Notes: a model not told the origin generated them from the letters alone. 64,000 nucleotides of DNA from Bacteroides ihuae (GCF_900104585.1 NZ_FNVX01000006.1:992001-1056000); one strand, 5' to 3'. Shown: positions 46,793 through 56,230, numbered from the stretch's first letter. Made by a program: numbers and translations.

Positions 46793-48208
46793 ATGAGAAA
46801 GAGTTGTTTGTTGACATGTTTGGTCTTGTTTGTTTGTCTTCCTGCACTATGGGGACAAACTACAGTTACAGCTAAGATTGATCAGCTATTGGGTGATGAT
46901 CTGTTGGTGACTTCGGATGTGGGCATCTCTATCTATGACCTTACGGATAGTATTCCTATCTATACTTATCGAGATAAGAAAATGGCTCGTCCGGCTTCTA
47001 CTGAAAAACTGATCACCTCCATTACTCATCTGGCTAGGTTAGGCATGGACTGTCGCTTCACTACTACTGTGAAATACACTGGCCGTTTGGATGATGACGG
47101 TGTTCTTCACGGTGATCTTTATGTTCGTGGGGGCTTTGATTCTGAGTTTATGGATAGTAATATGGATGAGTTAGTTACTGATATTAAACGGGTAGGACTT
47201 ACTAGAGTTAAAGGGAAGGTATATGGCGATGTTTCGTTTATGGACTCTCTTTATTATGGTGCGGGATGGTGTTGGGACGATGCTCCTTATGATTTTCAGC
47301 CAATGCTTTCTCCGTTGATGTTTCATAAAGGATATGTTGAGTTAACAGCTACTCCTGATGGAATAGGCAAGCCTGCAAAAATAGCCTTAACTCCGCTGTC
47401 ATCTTATTATTCGGTTGATAATCGTACGGTTTCTTCGCAATTAGAGGGTGCCAAGTTTAATGTAGATCGCGATTGGATGCACAATGATAACAAACTATTA
47501 CTTACAGGTTATGTATCTGCTAAAAGCAATCGTATTATAACTGTCTACGGATCTGAGAATTTTTTTATGCATGCGTTTATGGAACGTGCCCGTGGACAAG
47601 AAATAACAATGAAACGATTTGGAGGGTTTGCAACTACGCCACTTGATGCCCAGTTGCTCATAGAGAAGAGTCATTCAACGGCTGATGTGCTTCATCGTGC
47701 ATTGAAGGTAAGTGATAACTTATCAGCAGAAGCTTTGTTCTATCATCTAGGTGCGTGGCAAAAAGGAAAGGATACTTGTTCTGTTTCTGCCAAAGATGGT
47801 GTGGCGGCTATCAAACAATTTATTAAGGAGTTTGGGCTGGAACCTGATAGCTACGAAATACACGATGGGTGTGGAGTTTCTTTATACGACTATGTGACTC
47901 CGGAATTGATGCTTGCTTACTTAAAATATGCATACCAACGGCCGGAAATTTATAAAGAGATATTTGATGCACTTCCGGTTGCCGGCATAGATGGTACATT
48001 GAAAAACAGAATGAAAAAAGGGAAGGCTTTTGGTAATGTACGAGCAAAAACAGGATCTGTATCGGGGATCAGCACGTTGGCTGGTTATCTCCGGGCTGAT
48101 AATGGACACGAGTTAGCTTTTGTTATTATGAACCAAGATGTTATGGATACTAAAAAAGCCCGCACATTCCAAGATAGGCTGTGCGAGCTTCTTTGTACAA
48201 TGAAATGA
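46793..48208 (+). CDS. dacB: D-alanyl-D-alanine carboxypeptidase/endopeptidase (PBP4)
   Basis: A 471-residue class C penicillin-binding protein with a signal peptide (about 1-22). The three active-site motifs are intact: SxxK as S69-T-E-K72 (RPASTEKL), SxN as S307-D-N309 (SDNLSAEALF) and KTG at about 419 (RAKTGSVSG). The large insertion between SxxK and SxN is typical of the DacB family. It trims or cleaves peptidoglycan cross-links in the periplasm. Follows the PH-like gene closely and converges with the CoA-transferase. Confidence 0.94.
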   Translation: MRKSCLLTCLVLFVCLPALWGQTTVTAKIDQLLGDDLLVTSDVGISIYDLTDSIPIYTYRDKKMARPASTEKLITSITHLARLGMDCRFTTTVKYTGRLDDDGVLHGDLYVRGGFDSEFMDSNMDELVTDIKRVGLTRVKGKVYGDVSFMDSLYYGAGWCWDDAPYDFQPMLSPLMFHKGYVELTATPDGIGKPAKIALTPLSSYYSVDNRTVSSQLEGAKFNVDRDWMHNDNKLLLTGYVSAKSNRIITVYGSENFFMHAFMERARGQEITMKRFGGFATTPLDAQLLIEKSHSTADVLHRALKVSDNLSAEALFYHLGAWQKGKDTCSVSAKDGVAAIKQFIKEFGLEPDSYEIHDGCGVSLYDYVTPELMLAYLKYAYQRPEIYKEIFDALPVAGIDGTLKNRMKKGKAFGNVRAKTGSVSGISTLAGYLRADNGHELAFVIMNQDVMDTKKARTFQDRLCELLCTMK

Positions 48209-48257
48209 GATTCGCTTTATTACTTAATAAGAGAATGAGAGCTAGGTCTTCAGCTTT

Positions 48258-49754
48258 TTAGAGCTTATAATCAGCCCAGTTTACATTCTTCATGTCACCC
48301 GTCCGATTAAGAGCAGCGTGCATACCTAGTGCAGCTTGTATGCAATGAGGTGTTTGTCCTTTGCCTGAAATCTTCACGTAATCCCACAAAATCTGTTTGT
48401 AGTCGGGATGCACACAGTTTTCAATAATTGTTTGAGCTCTTTCACTTGGGCTCTTTCTGCGTAAGTCTGCAACACCTTGTTCGGTGATGAGTACGTTGAC
48501 TGAATGCTCGCTGTGATCTTGGTGAGATACCATCGGAACGATGGAGCTTATTTTACCCTCTTTGGCCACTGAAGGGCAAGTAAAGATAGACACGTATGCA
48601 TTACGAGTGAAATCACCCGAACCACCGATACCGTTCATCATCTTTGTTCCGCCAATGTGAGTGGAGTTGATGTTTCCGTAGATATCTGCTTCAATAGCTG
48701 TATTGATAGAGATAATACCTAGACGGCGTACTACTTCAGGATTGTTTGATATTTCGGATGGGCGAAGAATCAATTTATCACGGAAGAAGTCGATGTTATC
48801 ATAAATGTCCGTAAGACAGTTGTTCGTAACGGTAAGCGAACATGTGCTACCAAATTTGATACGTCCTTCTTTCATCAGTGCAATAACCGAATCTTGAATA
48901 ACTTCTGTGTACATTTCGAAAGCAGGGATTGTTTTGTCGCGTCCTAAAGCGCCTAATACAGCGTTGGCTATGTTGCCTACACCTGATTGCAATGGGAGGA
49001 ATGTTGATGGAATGATTCCGCGTTTCATGTCTGCAGCAAGGAAATCGGCAACGTTTTGTCCGATCTGGTCAGTTAATGGATCGGCTGCTGCAAATGAACG
49101 AGCTTCGTCCGGCTTGTTCACTTCAACGACACCAACGATTTTCCTAGGATCTACCTGAATGTATGGCAAGCCTATTCTATCACTTGCTTTATAGATTGGA
49201 ATTTCGCGGCGGTAAGGAGGATCGAGTGGTTCGTACACATCGTGCATTCCCATCATGTTTTTGCTGTGGGCACTATTCAATTCTACGATAATTTGATCTG
49301 CCAAGCGGCAAACAGTTGGAGCAATTCCACCGGCAGCAGTCAGATAAATTTTTCCATCGGCAGTAACTTCGCATGCTTCGATGATAGCTATATTGACTTT
49401 ACCCATAAAACCGTATCGCACCTCTTGTGCCATTTGTGAGAGATGGATGTCGTTGTAGGCTATTTCACCATTGTTTACTGCTGCCCGGAAGTCTTTGTTT
49501 GTCGTGTAAGGGGCGCGGTAGCGGATTGCTTTCGCACGAGATAGTATCCCGTCACACGAATCTCCGGTGGAGGCACCAGTGAAGATTCCGATTTGAAAAG
49601 GGTTACCTTTGGCGTGTTCTGTTTCTGCGATTTTAGCTATTTCTGCCGTAACAGCTTTGGCCGTTCCTGCGGGAGTAAATCCGCTAAGGCCGATGTTGTA
49701 GCCATGTTTTACAAGGCTTGCAGCTTCTGCTGCACTAATAAAATTGAATGACAT
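48258..49754 (-). CDS. Acetyl-CoA hydrolase/transferase family CoA-transferase
   Basis: A 498-residue CoA-transferase of the Cat1/AarC type. Features include GLSGFTPAGTAKAV near the N-terminus, the glutamate in MYTEVIQDS that I take as the thioester-forming residue, and the glycine motif GIGGSGDFTRNA. In Bacteroides such enzymes are thought to move CoA between succinate, acetate and propionate during fermentation; which pair applies is not evident. It lies 35 bp after the anchored protein gene and may share its promoter at 50232-50263. Confidence 0.88.
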   Translation of the reverse strand: MSFNFISAAEAASLVKHGYNIGLSGFTPAGTAKAVTAEIAKIAETEHAKGNPFQIGIFTGASTGDSCDGILSRAKAIRYRAPYTTNKDFRAAVNNGEIAYNDIHLSQMAQEVRYGFMGKVNIAIIEACEVTADGKIYLTAAGGIAPTVCRLADQIIVELNSAHSKNMMGMHDVYEPLDPPYRREIPIYKASDRIGLPYIQVDPRKIVGVVEVNKPDEARSFAAADPLTDQIGQNVADFLAADMKRGIIPSTFLPLQSGVGNIANAVLGALGRDKTIPAFEMYTEVIQDSVIALMKEGRIKFGSTCSLTVTNNCLTDIYDNIDFFRDKLILRPSEISNNPEVVRRLGIISINTAIEADIYGNINSTHIGGTKMMNGIGGSGDFTRNAYVSIFTCPSVAKEGKISSIVPMVSHQDHSEHSVNVLITEQGVADLRRKSPSERAQTIIENCVHPDYKQILWDYVKISGKGQTPHCIQAALGMHAALNRTGDMKNVNWADYKL

Positions 49755-49789
49755 AAATAATAGTATATTTTCTTAAGTTTTAATGATTC

Positions 49790-50209
49790 CTAATACTTTC
49801 GTTCAAGTATTTCCGACCAGATGATGGCTCGGCGTGCATCTTCTGCAGAGTGAATGCCAAAATCTTGTTTGTCAGCTTCGGGTGGAGACGAGTTCGGTGT
49901 TGGGTTGTTTTTTCTGTCGAGAGGAGAATAGGCTGATTCTTTTAACTTTTTTTCTTTCTTTTGAGGAAGGTCAGTCTTTGCCTTAATGATAACTGCTTTC
50001 GCATGGGGTTGTTCATTTTTCATCTCAGTAGGGAACCACTGCTCCCAATTTCCAGGAAGGGTTGTTTCTGTACTCTCTTGTTCTTGTCCTTCTGGAAAGG
50101 GCGTACGGGAAGTTGTATCAGTCTTTTCAACTTTGTTTTTGCTGACTTGTCTGATTATTGCGATGCCAATAACACCCGCTATCAATAGAAATTGCAGGAG
50201 ATCTCCCAT
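49790..50209 (-). CDS. Membrane-anchored protein of unknown function
   Basis: A 139-residue protein with an N-terminal membrane helix (about residues 4-21, LLQFLLIAGVIGIAII) followed by a hydrophilic, probably disordered region rich in K, E, P and S. The last 24 residues (DFGIHSAEDARRAIIWSEIL) are a compact amphipathic segment and probably the functional element. I recognise no named family. Upstream of the CoA-transferase in the same direction, with a consensus promoter ahead. Confidence 0.75.
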   Translation of the reverse strand: MGDLLQFLLIAGVIGIAIIRQVSKNKVEKTDTTSRTPFPEGQEQESTETTLPGNWEQWFPTEMKNEQPHAKAVIIKAKTDLPQKKEKKLKESAYSPLDRKNNPTPNSSPPEADKQDFGIHSAEDARRAIIWSEILERKY

Positions 50210-50231
50210 ACTCTATATTTGAATTATTGTC

Positions 50232-50263
50232 CAAAGGTAGACATTTAATCTGATAGTAGCCAA
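50232..50263 (-). promoter_or_regulatory. Promoter of the anchored-protein/CoA-transferase operon
   Basis: Read on the minus strand: TTG (50263-50261), a 21-base spacer and TACCTTTG (50239-50232). It starts a leader of about 20 bases. Confidence 0.6.
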
Positions 50264-50328
50264 CATTTTAGCATGAAAAAAGGGCAACTTCACAGCTCCC
50301 CTTAGTTTTTTTAACCTAAACCTTAACT

Positions 50329-50439
50329 ATGAAAAAATCTAATGTTTCTTTCATTTCACAAATATGTGAATTTGAATTAAATATTGCAAGTAAATCTTCA
50401 AAAAGAGATACTTTGCTTAACATTAATTATAATCTGTAA
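50329..50439 (+). CDS. Possible 36-residue small ORF with structured leader
   Basis: The frame starts MKKSNVSFISQICEFELN and ends LLNINYNL. Directly upstream is a small AAGGG/CCCTT hairpin with a run of seven T (50278-50312) and then aacctaaaccttaact before the ATG, a pattern I associate with leaders of Bacteroides genes. It might be a real micropeptide, a leader peptide, or the start of a gene lost by decay. No homologue is recognised. An IS element lies 330 bp downstream. Confidence 0.3.
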   Translation: MKKSNVSFISQICEFELNIASKSSKRDTLLNINYNL

Positions 50440-50766
50440 TATTGAATGCTGCTAATAATCTTTTTTATCTCTTGATAGAACGGAGGAATAGGGTGAAATG
50501 AACTTGTCTCTGATGCTTCTTTGCTTAGATGCTTGTATGTTGGAAGAATGTAACCGTGACTGGGCTGAAATGCAACCGTCATTAAGTGAAAGTGCAACTG
50601 TCATTTGTGTGATGGATGAATGGTGGAAAGCTTGCGAAACAAATAGTTGCGCAACGGCTCAATCTGCCGATGAAAAAAGTTGTAGATGCTTTATTCCTCT
50701 AGCGAATGAAATGAACTGTCGAAATGATTATTGAGAATAAGATTGTTGTCGGCAGTAATTTAATAC
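50440..50766. other. Intergenic region left of the IS (327 bp)
   Basis: Contains the three-unit 22-bp array at 50549-50614 and the left copy of the IS target duplication (50759-50766). A 78-codon open frame across the array (50498-50734) is considered repeat-derived chance. Confidence 0.6.
50549..50614 (-). repeat. Tandem array, three units of 22 bp
   Basis: Units start at 50549, 50571 and 50593, exactly 22 bases apart: TGTAACCGTGA, TGCAACCGTCATT, TGCAACTGTCATT. The core TGCAACCGT is the reverse complement of ACGGTTGCA in the array at 8023-8110, so this array is the same kind in the opposite orientation. Confidence 0.7.
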
Positions 50767-52139
50767 GGCACTATCCATAATTCTGTGTAAACTATGTTCG
50801 GGTTCGAGCTTTAGTCGAGTGCTAAAGTTCGATTCTGTTTTCAAAGATAACTAAAAATTGATTCATAACCACACCCCAATTTCTTATAGGCATCGTCCAT
50901 TTCTTTTCAATCTCACTAATAGCCAACCAAACGGACTTTCTGAGGGCATCGTCAGTAGGAAATGATAATTTTGTTTTGGTATATTTCCGTATCTTGCCAT
51001 TCAGATTTTCGATTAAATTGGTTGTATAAATGATAGTACGTATCTCTATGGGAAAATCAAAGAAAGCAGTCAGATCGTTCCAGTTGCGATGCCAACTTTG
51101 TACGGCATGACGATATTTAGCACCCCATTTTCGCTCAAATTCTTCCAATGCGATGGCTGCTTGGTCTCGATTGACGGAGGTATAAATCTCTTTCATATCA
51201 GCCGTAAACTCTTTTAAATCCTTCCATACAACATATCTACATGAATTACGTATTTGATGTACCACACATATTTGAGTTGTGGATTGGGGAAATACAGCAC
51301 GTATGGTTTCGGTAAAGCCATTTAGGTTGTCAGTTACCGTTATAAGTATATCCTCCACACCACGTGCTTTGAGATCCGTTAGAACAGACATCCAAAAAGA
51401 AGAACTTTCAGTCTTCCCGATCCACATACCAAGAACTTCTTTGTAGCCACGGTTATTAAGCCCCACACATAGATAAACAGTCTTGTTTATCACTTTCCCA
51501 GATTCTCTAACCTTGAATACGATGCCATCCATCCAAACAACCATATATAATCGTTCTAGCGGGCGATTCTGCCATTCAATTGCAGTCTGAGTGACTTTAT
51601 TGGTAATGATTGATATTGCACTGGTAGAGAGGTTTATTTGATAAATGTCTCGTAACTCATCCTCAATATCAGATACGCTCATTCCCTTTGCATAAAGAGA
51701 GATAACCAGGCGTTCTATAGATAAACCACGACTTTGATGTTTGGGAACTACAATAGGTTCAAACTCTCCTTTGCGATCACGAGGAACTTCGATTAGATGC
51801 TCACCATGCTCGCTCTGAATCTTCTTGCTAAAGCTTCCATTGCGAGAGTTACCACTGTTATAACCATCAGTACTATGCTTGTCATAACCTAAATGGGCAT
51901 CCATCTCACCCTGAAGCATTTGTTCCAATACTTGAGAATGAAGATCTTTGAGAAACTGACTAACATCTTCCTCTGTCTTGAATTGACTCAAGAACTCTTT
52001 ACTGAGCATCTCGGCAGGAACTGCCTGGCGCTTTTCTCGTTTTGACATAACACTATCCATATTTTTATTTTTAAAGATAAAAAAAATAACTCGAATCTAA
52101 AGACCCGAGCTAGAGTTTACATAATATATTGGATAGTGC
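50767..52139 (-). mobile_element. Complete IS256-family insertion sequence
   Basis: A 1373-bp element bounded by imperfect inverted repeats: both ends start GGCACTATCCA and share GTAAACT at positions 21-27 and TCGGGT further in. It is flanked by a perfect 8-bp duplication TTTAATAC (50759-50766 and 52140-52147), the size expected for IS256. The single transposase gene is intact. Intact ends and identical flanks indicate a fairly recent insertion. Confidence 0.93.
50822..52060 (-). CDS. IS256 family transposase
   Basis: A 412-residue mutator-type DDE transposase. N-terminal features include [18 protein letters not shown] and [14 protein letters not shown]. The catalytic Asp residues are in [11 protein letters not shown] and [11 protein letters not shown], with the [13 protein letters not shown] segment after the second, and the Glu in [13 protein letters not shown]. 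It cuts and pastes or copies the element with 8-bp duplications. The start ([12 protein letters not shown]) lies 80 bp inside the right end. No frameshift or stop is present, so it may be active. Confidence 0.95.
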   Translation of the reverse strand: MDSVMSKREKRQAVPAEMLSKEFLSQFKTEEDVSQFLKDLHSQVLEQMLQGEMDAHLGYDKHSTDGYNSGNSRNGSFSKKIQSEHGEHLIEVPRDRKGEFEPIVVPKHQSRGLSIERLVISLYAKGMSVSDIEDELRDIYQINLSTSAISIITNKVTQTAIEWQNRPLERLYMVVWMDGIVFKVRESGKVINKTVYLCVGLNNRGYKEVLGMWIGKTESSSFWMSVLTDLKARGVEDILITVTDNLNGFTETIRAVFPQSTTQICVVHQIRNSCRYVVWKDLKEFTADMKEIYTSVNRDQAAIALEEFERKWGAKYRHAVQSWHRNWNDLTAFFDFPIEIRTIIYTTNLIENLNGKIRKYTKTKLSFPTDDALRKSVWLAISEIEKKWTMPIRNWGVVMNQFLVIFENRIEL

Positions 52140-52147
52140 CTTTAATA

Positions 52148-52509
52148 CTCTCTTTTTCTTCTTCTTTTTCTATCGACGTAGCCGATATTCTCTGCTCTTC
52201 TATACTTTTCTCTTCTCTACTGGTTATGTCTAGGTTTTTAGCTAGGTTTCTGTTTTTACCTTTTAGTGTCTATTATTCGTCGATATCTATTTTGTTCTAT
52301 ATATACTTTTATTAGGCATTATTTCGTACTTATTATGCTTATATTTGTGTAAATATACGTACTCTAATATCCCTCTTTCATATTTAGTCTCCAACGGAAT
52401 TCAATTTCCTTTCCACAGGAAAGCTTTCTTTTTGGCGTTGTTATCCGATATTATTTGATCATGAAGCAGTATCTTTGCAGTCTCTAATTTAATTAAAACA
52501 ATAGAAATT
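52148..52509. other. Intergenic region between the IS and miaB (362 bp)
   Basis: The first 150 bases are strongly pyrimidine-rich on the plus strand (long runs of T and C), the rest AT-rich. A small CTTTCC/GGAAAG hairpin lies near 52409-52423, and a miaB promoter element at 52470-52477. No gene seen. Confidence 0.65.
52470..52477 (+). promoter_or_regulatory. Promoter -7 element for miaB
   Basis: TATCTTTG matches the consensus, 32 bases before the start codon. The -33 element is not evident. Confidence 0.5.
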
Positions 52510-53877
52510 ATGAATGAATTGACGGGAGCAGACTTTAAATCTGCAACTGCTGATGACAACAAGAAGTTGTTTATTGAGACCTATGGCTGTCAAATGAATG
52601 TAGCCGATAGTGAAGTGGTTGCCTCTGTAATGCAGATGGCGGGTTATTCCGTGGCTGAAACGCTTGATGAAGCTGATGCCGTGTTTATGAATACCTGTTC
52701 TATCCGCGACAATGCGGAACAAAAGATTCTGAATCGCTTGGAGCATTTTTATTCTTTAAAAAAGAAGAAGAAAAACTTTATTGTGGGTGTGCTGGGATGT
52801 ATGGCGGAGCGTGTGAAAGATAAGTTAATCGAAGAGCACCATGTCGATTTGGTGGTTGGACCAGATGCTTATCTGACTTTGCCTGATTTGGTGGCAGCTG
52901 TAGAAGTTGGTGAAAAAGCGATTAACGTAGAGTTATCTACCACGGAGACTTATGAAGACGTAATGCCTTCTCGTATCTGTAGTAATCATGTCTCTGCATT
53001 TGTTTCCATTATGCGTGGTTGTAACAACTTTTGCACGTATTGTATTGTGCCTTATACCCGCGGGCGGGAGCGCAGTCGTGATGTAGCTAGCATTCTTAAT
53101 GAAGTGAATGATCTTGTTGGTAAAGGCTATAAGGAGTTGACCCTACTTGGTCAGAATGTTGACTCTTATCATTTTGAGAGGGAGGATGGTATTATTACAT
53201 TCCCTAAATTGCTTCGTATTGTAGCCGAAGCCGCACCCGGAATGCGTATTCGTTTTAGTACTTCGCATCCAAAGGATATGTGCGACGAAACGTTACAAGT
53301 CATAGCGGATGTGCCTAATGTTTGTAAGCATGTGCACTTGCCTGTGCAGAGCGGAAGTTCACGTATACTAAAATTGATGAATAGAAAATATACGCGTGAA
53401 TGGTATTTGGACCGTGTAGCTGCTATTAAGCGAATTATACCTAATTGCGGGTTGAGTACCGATCTCTTTTGTGGTTTTCATTCCGAAACGGACGAAGATC
53501 ATCAACTTTCACTTTCATTAATGGAAGAGTGTGGTTACGACGCTGCGTTTATGTTTAAATATTCGGAACGTCCCGGAACGTATGCCTCAAAGCATTTGTC
53601 CGATGATATTCCTGAAGAAGTGAAAGTGGCTCGCTTAAATGAGATTATAGCATTACAGAGTCGTTTGTCTGCTCAGTCGAATAACCGTTGTATCGGCCAA
53701 ACGTACACAGTGCTTGTTGAGGGAGTATCTAAGCGATCGCGCGAGCAACTGTTTGGCAAAACCGAGCAAAATAAAGTAGTGGTATTCAATAAAGGAAACC
53801 ACAAAATAGGTGATTTTGTAAACGTGAAAATATATGAATCCAGCTCTGCCACACTTAAGGGAGAGGTTATTGATTAA
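52510..53877 (+). CDS. miaB: tRNA-2-methylthio-N6-dimethylallyladenosine synthase
   Basis: A 455-residue methylthiotransferase. The N-terminal domain has the auxiliary-cluster cysteines in ETYGCQMNVADSE, NTCSIRDNA and LGCMAERV. The radical SAM motif is CNNFCTYC within MRGCNNFCTYCIVPYTRGRE (residues about 165-185). A C-terminal TRAM domain ends in VKIYESSSATLKGEV. MiaB adds a methylthio group at position 2 of i6A37 in tRNAs reading UNN codons. The sequence IVPYTRGRERSR favours MiaB over RimO or MtaB. Confidence 0.95.
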   Translation: MNELTGADFKSATADDNKKLFIETYGCQMNVADSEVVASVMQMAGYSVAETLDEADAVFMNTCSIRDNAEQKILNRLEHFYSLKKKKKNFIVGVLGCMAERVKDKLIEEHHVDLVVGPDAYLTLPDLVAAVEVGEKAINVELSTTETYEDVMPSRICSNHVSAFVSIMRGCNNFCTYCIVPYTRGRERSRDVASILNEVNDLVGKGYKELTLLGQNVDSYHFEREDGIITFPKLLRIVAEAAPGMRIRFSTSHPKDMCDETLQVIADVPNVCKHVHLPVQSGSSRILKLMNRKYTREWYLDRVAAIKRIIPNCGLSTDLFCGFHSETDEDHQLSLSLMEECGYDAAFMFKYSERPGTYASKHLSDDIPEEVKVARLNEIIALQSRLSAQSNNRCIGQTYTVLVEGVSKRSREQLFGKTEQNKVVVFNKGNHKIGDFVNVKIYESSSATLKGEVID

Positions 53878-54044
53878 GAATTAGTTAATAGCAAAACTAC
53901 TTCAGAGACAGAATCTACAGATTGGCAGGATGGTACAGGTTTTTTTTTAGTGAATTACTGATTATCAGAATGATCTTTACTAAGGCAATCCGTATGGCCT
54001 GTTAGTCTGTGGATACTTATGGCACTTTTCACGTTCTCTCTTTG

Positions 54045-54236
54045 TTATTTACGTTCAGCTTCAGGCATTGCAATCCACAAGACGATGTAGATTATTACGC
54101 CTGCAAATGCAGTGAAGAAGGTTAGTAGGGTATAAACTAATCGGGTTATGGTATAATCGAATCCGAAATACTCGGCTAATCCACCGCATACACCAGCAAT
54201 CTGTTTGTTGTTGGATTTTGTTAATGCTTTGTTCAT
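54045..54236 (-). CDS. PspC domain protein
   Basis: A 63-residue protein: NNKQIAGVCGGLAEYFGFD (PspC signature) then one membrane segment (about residues 32-56) and MPEAERK. The frame opens to 54326, but the -7 element at 54268-54275 would start transcription near 54261, which agrees with ATG 54236. PspC-type proteins are linked to envelope-stress sensing in proteobacteria; in Bacteroides the role of the small single-domain form is unclear. Confidence 0.88.
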   Translation of the reverse strand: MNKALTKSNNKQIAGVCGGLAEYFGFDYTITRLVYTLLTFFTAFAGVIIYIVLWIAMPEAERK

Positions 54237-54267
54237 TATTTTAATATGTATAAGTTTGGTACTCTGA

Positions 54268-54275
54268 CAAATATA
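54268..54275 (-). promoter_or_regulatory. Promoter -7 element for pspC
   Basis: Minus-strand TATATTTG with a leader of about 25 bases. The -33 element is unclear. Confidence 0.5.
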
Positions 54276-54423
54276 TAGATATTTTCCTATCTCTCGCTTT
54301 ATTATAATATTAAAAGACCTTAACAAAGACCCTTTACGTCACTTTTTATTTGTTTATTTGCACCAAATTCGGGCGTATTGCAGCTTGTTGGTATGAGTTG
54401 CGATCTAATTTGTAATAAAACCA

Positions 54424-55323
54424 ATGAATAGACTCACTATAGATACTTGTCCGCTTTGTGATGGTTCACATATAAAGCACTTTATCACTTGTACGGATTT
54501 TTATGCTTCCGGAGAACAATTTGAATTATTCAGATGCGATGATTGTAGCTTTACTTTTACGCAAGGATGTCCCTTGGAAAGTGAGATTGGAAAGTATTAT
54601 GAAACGCCTGATTATATTTCTCATTCTGACACGAAGAAGGGAGCTATGAACTTTATTTATCATTATGTGCGGAGACACATGTTGAACAAAAAAGCTCAAT
54701 TGGTGCTAAAAGAGACTCGTTTACGATCAGGAAAGATTCTTGATATTGGTACGGGGACCGGCTATTTTGCCAATGCGATGCAATTGAGAGGCTGGGAAGT
54801 GGAAGCGATTGAAAAGAATGCTTCTGCTCGTACTTTTGCAAAAGAGCATTTTTTGTTGGATGTAAAAGATGAAAGAGCATTGAATAATTTCCCATCAGGA
54901 AGCTTTGACGTGATAACTCTTTGGCATGTGATGGAGCACCTAGAGCATTTGGGAGAAACTTGGCAACGCATTTTTGAACTTCTGACTGATAGGGGGGTAC
55001 TTGTTGTTGCCGTGCCGAACTGCGCGTCTTATGATGCCGATAAATATGCCGAACATTGGGCTGCTTATGATGTTCCTCGACATTTATGGCATTTCACTCC
55101 AGCTACTATGCAACAATGGGGTGCAAAACACGGGTTTATACTTGCTGCCAGACATCCAATGCCTTTTGATGCTTTTTATGTGTCAATGCTAAGTGAAAAA
55201 TATCGTGGTAATTCCTCTTCTTTTTTTAAAGGGGTGGCGGTTGGTTCATTAGCTTGGCTTAGTGCACAGGCAAAAAAGGAGAGAAGTAGTTCAATGATTT
55301 ATGTATTCAGGAAGAAGCGATAA
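54424..55323 (+). CDS. Class I SAM-dependent methyltransferase with zinc-ribbon N-terminus
   Basis: A 299-residue protein. It begins with a possible zinc ribbon (CPLCDGSH at residues 8-15, FRCDDC at about 37-42). The methyltransferase core follows: motif I ILDIGTGTGYFANAM (about 103-117) and post-I SFDVITLWHVMEHLEHL (about 161-177), as in the Methyltransf_23 group. FDAFYVSMLSEKYRG lies near the end. The substrate is unknown; family members act on lipids, quinones or sugars. Its stop shares one base with the ftsX start, so it heads the envelope/RNA-modification operon. Confidence 0.85.
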   Translation: MNRLTIDTCPLCDGSHIKHFITCTDFYASGEQFELFRCDDCSFTFTQGCPLESEIGKYYETPDYISHSDTKKGAMNFIYHYVRRHMLNKKAQLVLKETRLRSGKILDIGTGTGYFANAMQLRGWEVEAIEKNASARTFAKEHFLLDVKDERALNNFPSGSFDVITLWHVMEHLEHLGETWQRIFELLTDRGVLVVAVPNCASYDADKYAEHWAAYDVPRHLWHFTPATMQQWGAKHGFILAARHPMPFDAFYVSMLSEKYRGNSSSFFKGVAVGSLAWLSAQAKKERSSSMIYVFRKKR

Positions 55324-56204
55324 TGAAGAGTAAAGTTAGAAATAATTCAGTTTCCTATTTCGATATGCAGTTTATTACTTCAAGTATCAGCACTATGCTT
55401 GTGTTGTTGTTACTTGGATTGGTCGTCTTTTTTGTGTTGGCGGCTAATAATCTGTCCGTCTATGTGCGCGAAAACATTAATTTCTCTATCCTTATCAATG
55501 ATGAAATGAAGGAGTCTGATATAATCAAATTGCAAAAAAATCTCAATGAAGAGCCTTTTGTGAAAGAATCTGTTTATATCTCAAAAAGTCAGGCACTAAA
55601 GGAGCAATCGGAAGCAATGGGCACTAATCCTGAAGAGTTTTTAGGATATAATCCTTTTACTGCATCCATAGAGGTCAAGTTGCATTCTGGATATGCTAAT
55701 TCGGATAGCATTGCTAAGATAGAGAAGATCATAAAAAGAAATACGAATATACAAGATGTACTTTATCAGAGAGATCTGATAGACGCAGTGAATGAAAATA
55801 TACGCAATATTAGTTTAGTTTTGCTGGTATTGGCAGTGGTACTTACATTTATCTCTTTTGCTTTGATAAACAATACTATTCGTTTAGCCATCTACTCTAA
55901 GCGTTTTCTTATTCATACCATGAAGTTGGTTGGAGCAAGCTGGGGATTCATCCGTAAACCTTTTCTGACTCGAAATATTTGGAGTGGTGTGTTGGCTGCT
56001 GTTGTTGCCGACGCTATTTTGATGGGTACGGCCTATTCTCTAGTCTCTTATGAACCGGAATTGATTCGTGTGATTACGCCCGATGTGATGTTATTGGTCT
56101 CTCTTTCGGTTTTAGCTTTTGGAGTGATTATCACATTCTTATGCGCTTATCTCTCTATTAATAAATACTTGCGCATGAAGGCTAGCTCTCTATATTATAT
56201 TTAA
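55323..56204 (+). CDS. ftsX: Cell division protein FtsX
   Basis: A 293-residue permease of the FtsX type: an N-terminal cytoplasmic piece, TM1 (about 20-45), a periplasmic domain of about 115 residues (DEMKESDIIKLQKNLNEEPF) and three C-terminal TM segments, with SKRFLIHTMKLVGASWGFI as the conserved FtsX cytoplasmic loop. It works with the FtsE ATPase, not encoded here, to activate peptidoglycan hydrolases at the division site. Start and upstream stop overlap by one base. Confidence 0.93.
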   Translation: MKSKVRNNSVSYFDMQFITSSISTMLVLLLLGLVVFFVLAANNLSVYVRENINFSILINDEMKESDIIKLQKNLNEEPFVKESVYISKSQALKEQSEAMGTNPEEFLGYNPFTASIEVKLHSGYANSDSIAKIEKIIKRNTNIQDVLYQRDLIDAVNENIRNISLVLLVLAVVLTFISFALINNTIRLAIYSKRFLIHTMKLVGASWGFIRKPFLTRNIWSGVLAAVVADAILMGTAYSLVSYEPELIRVITPDVMLLVSLSVLAFGVIITFLCAYLSINKYLRMKASSLYYI

Positions 56205-56230
56205 GATAGGAAACTTAAAAAATAAATAAA

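Noticed and set aside
50498..50734. 78-codon frame across the 22-bp array
   Set aside because: Its middle consists of the repeat units and its composition is Cys/Glu-rich in an unnatural way; repeat-derived chance.
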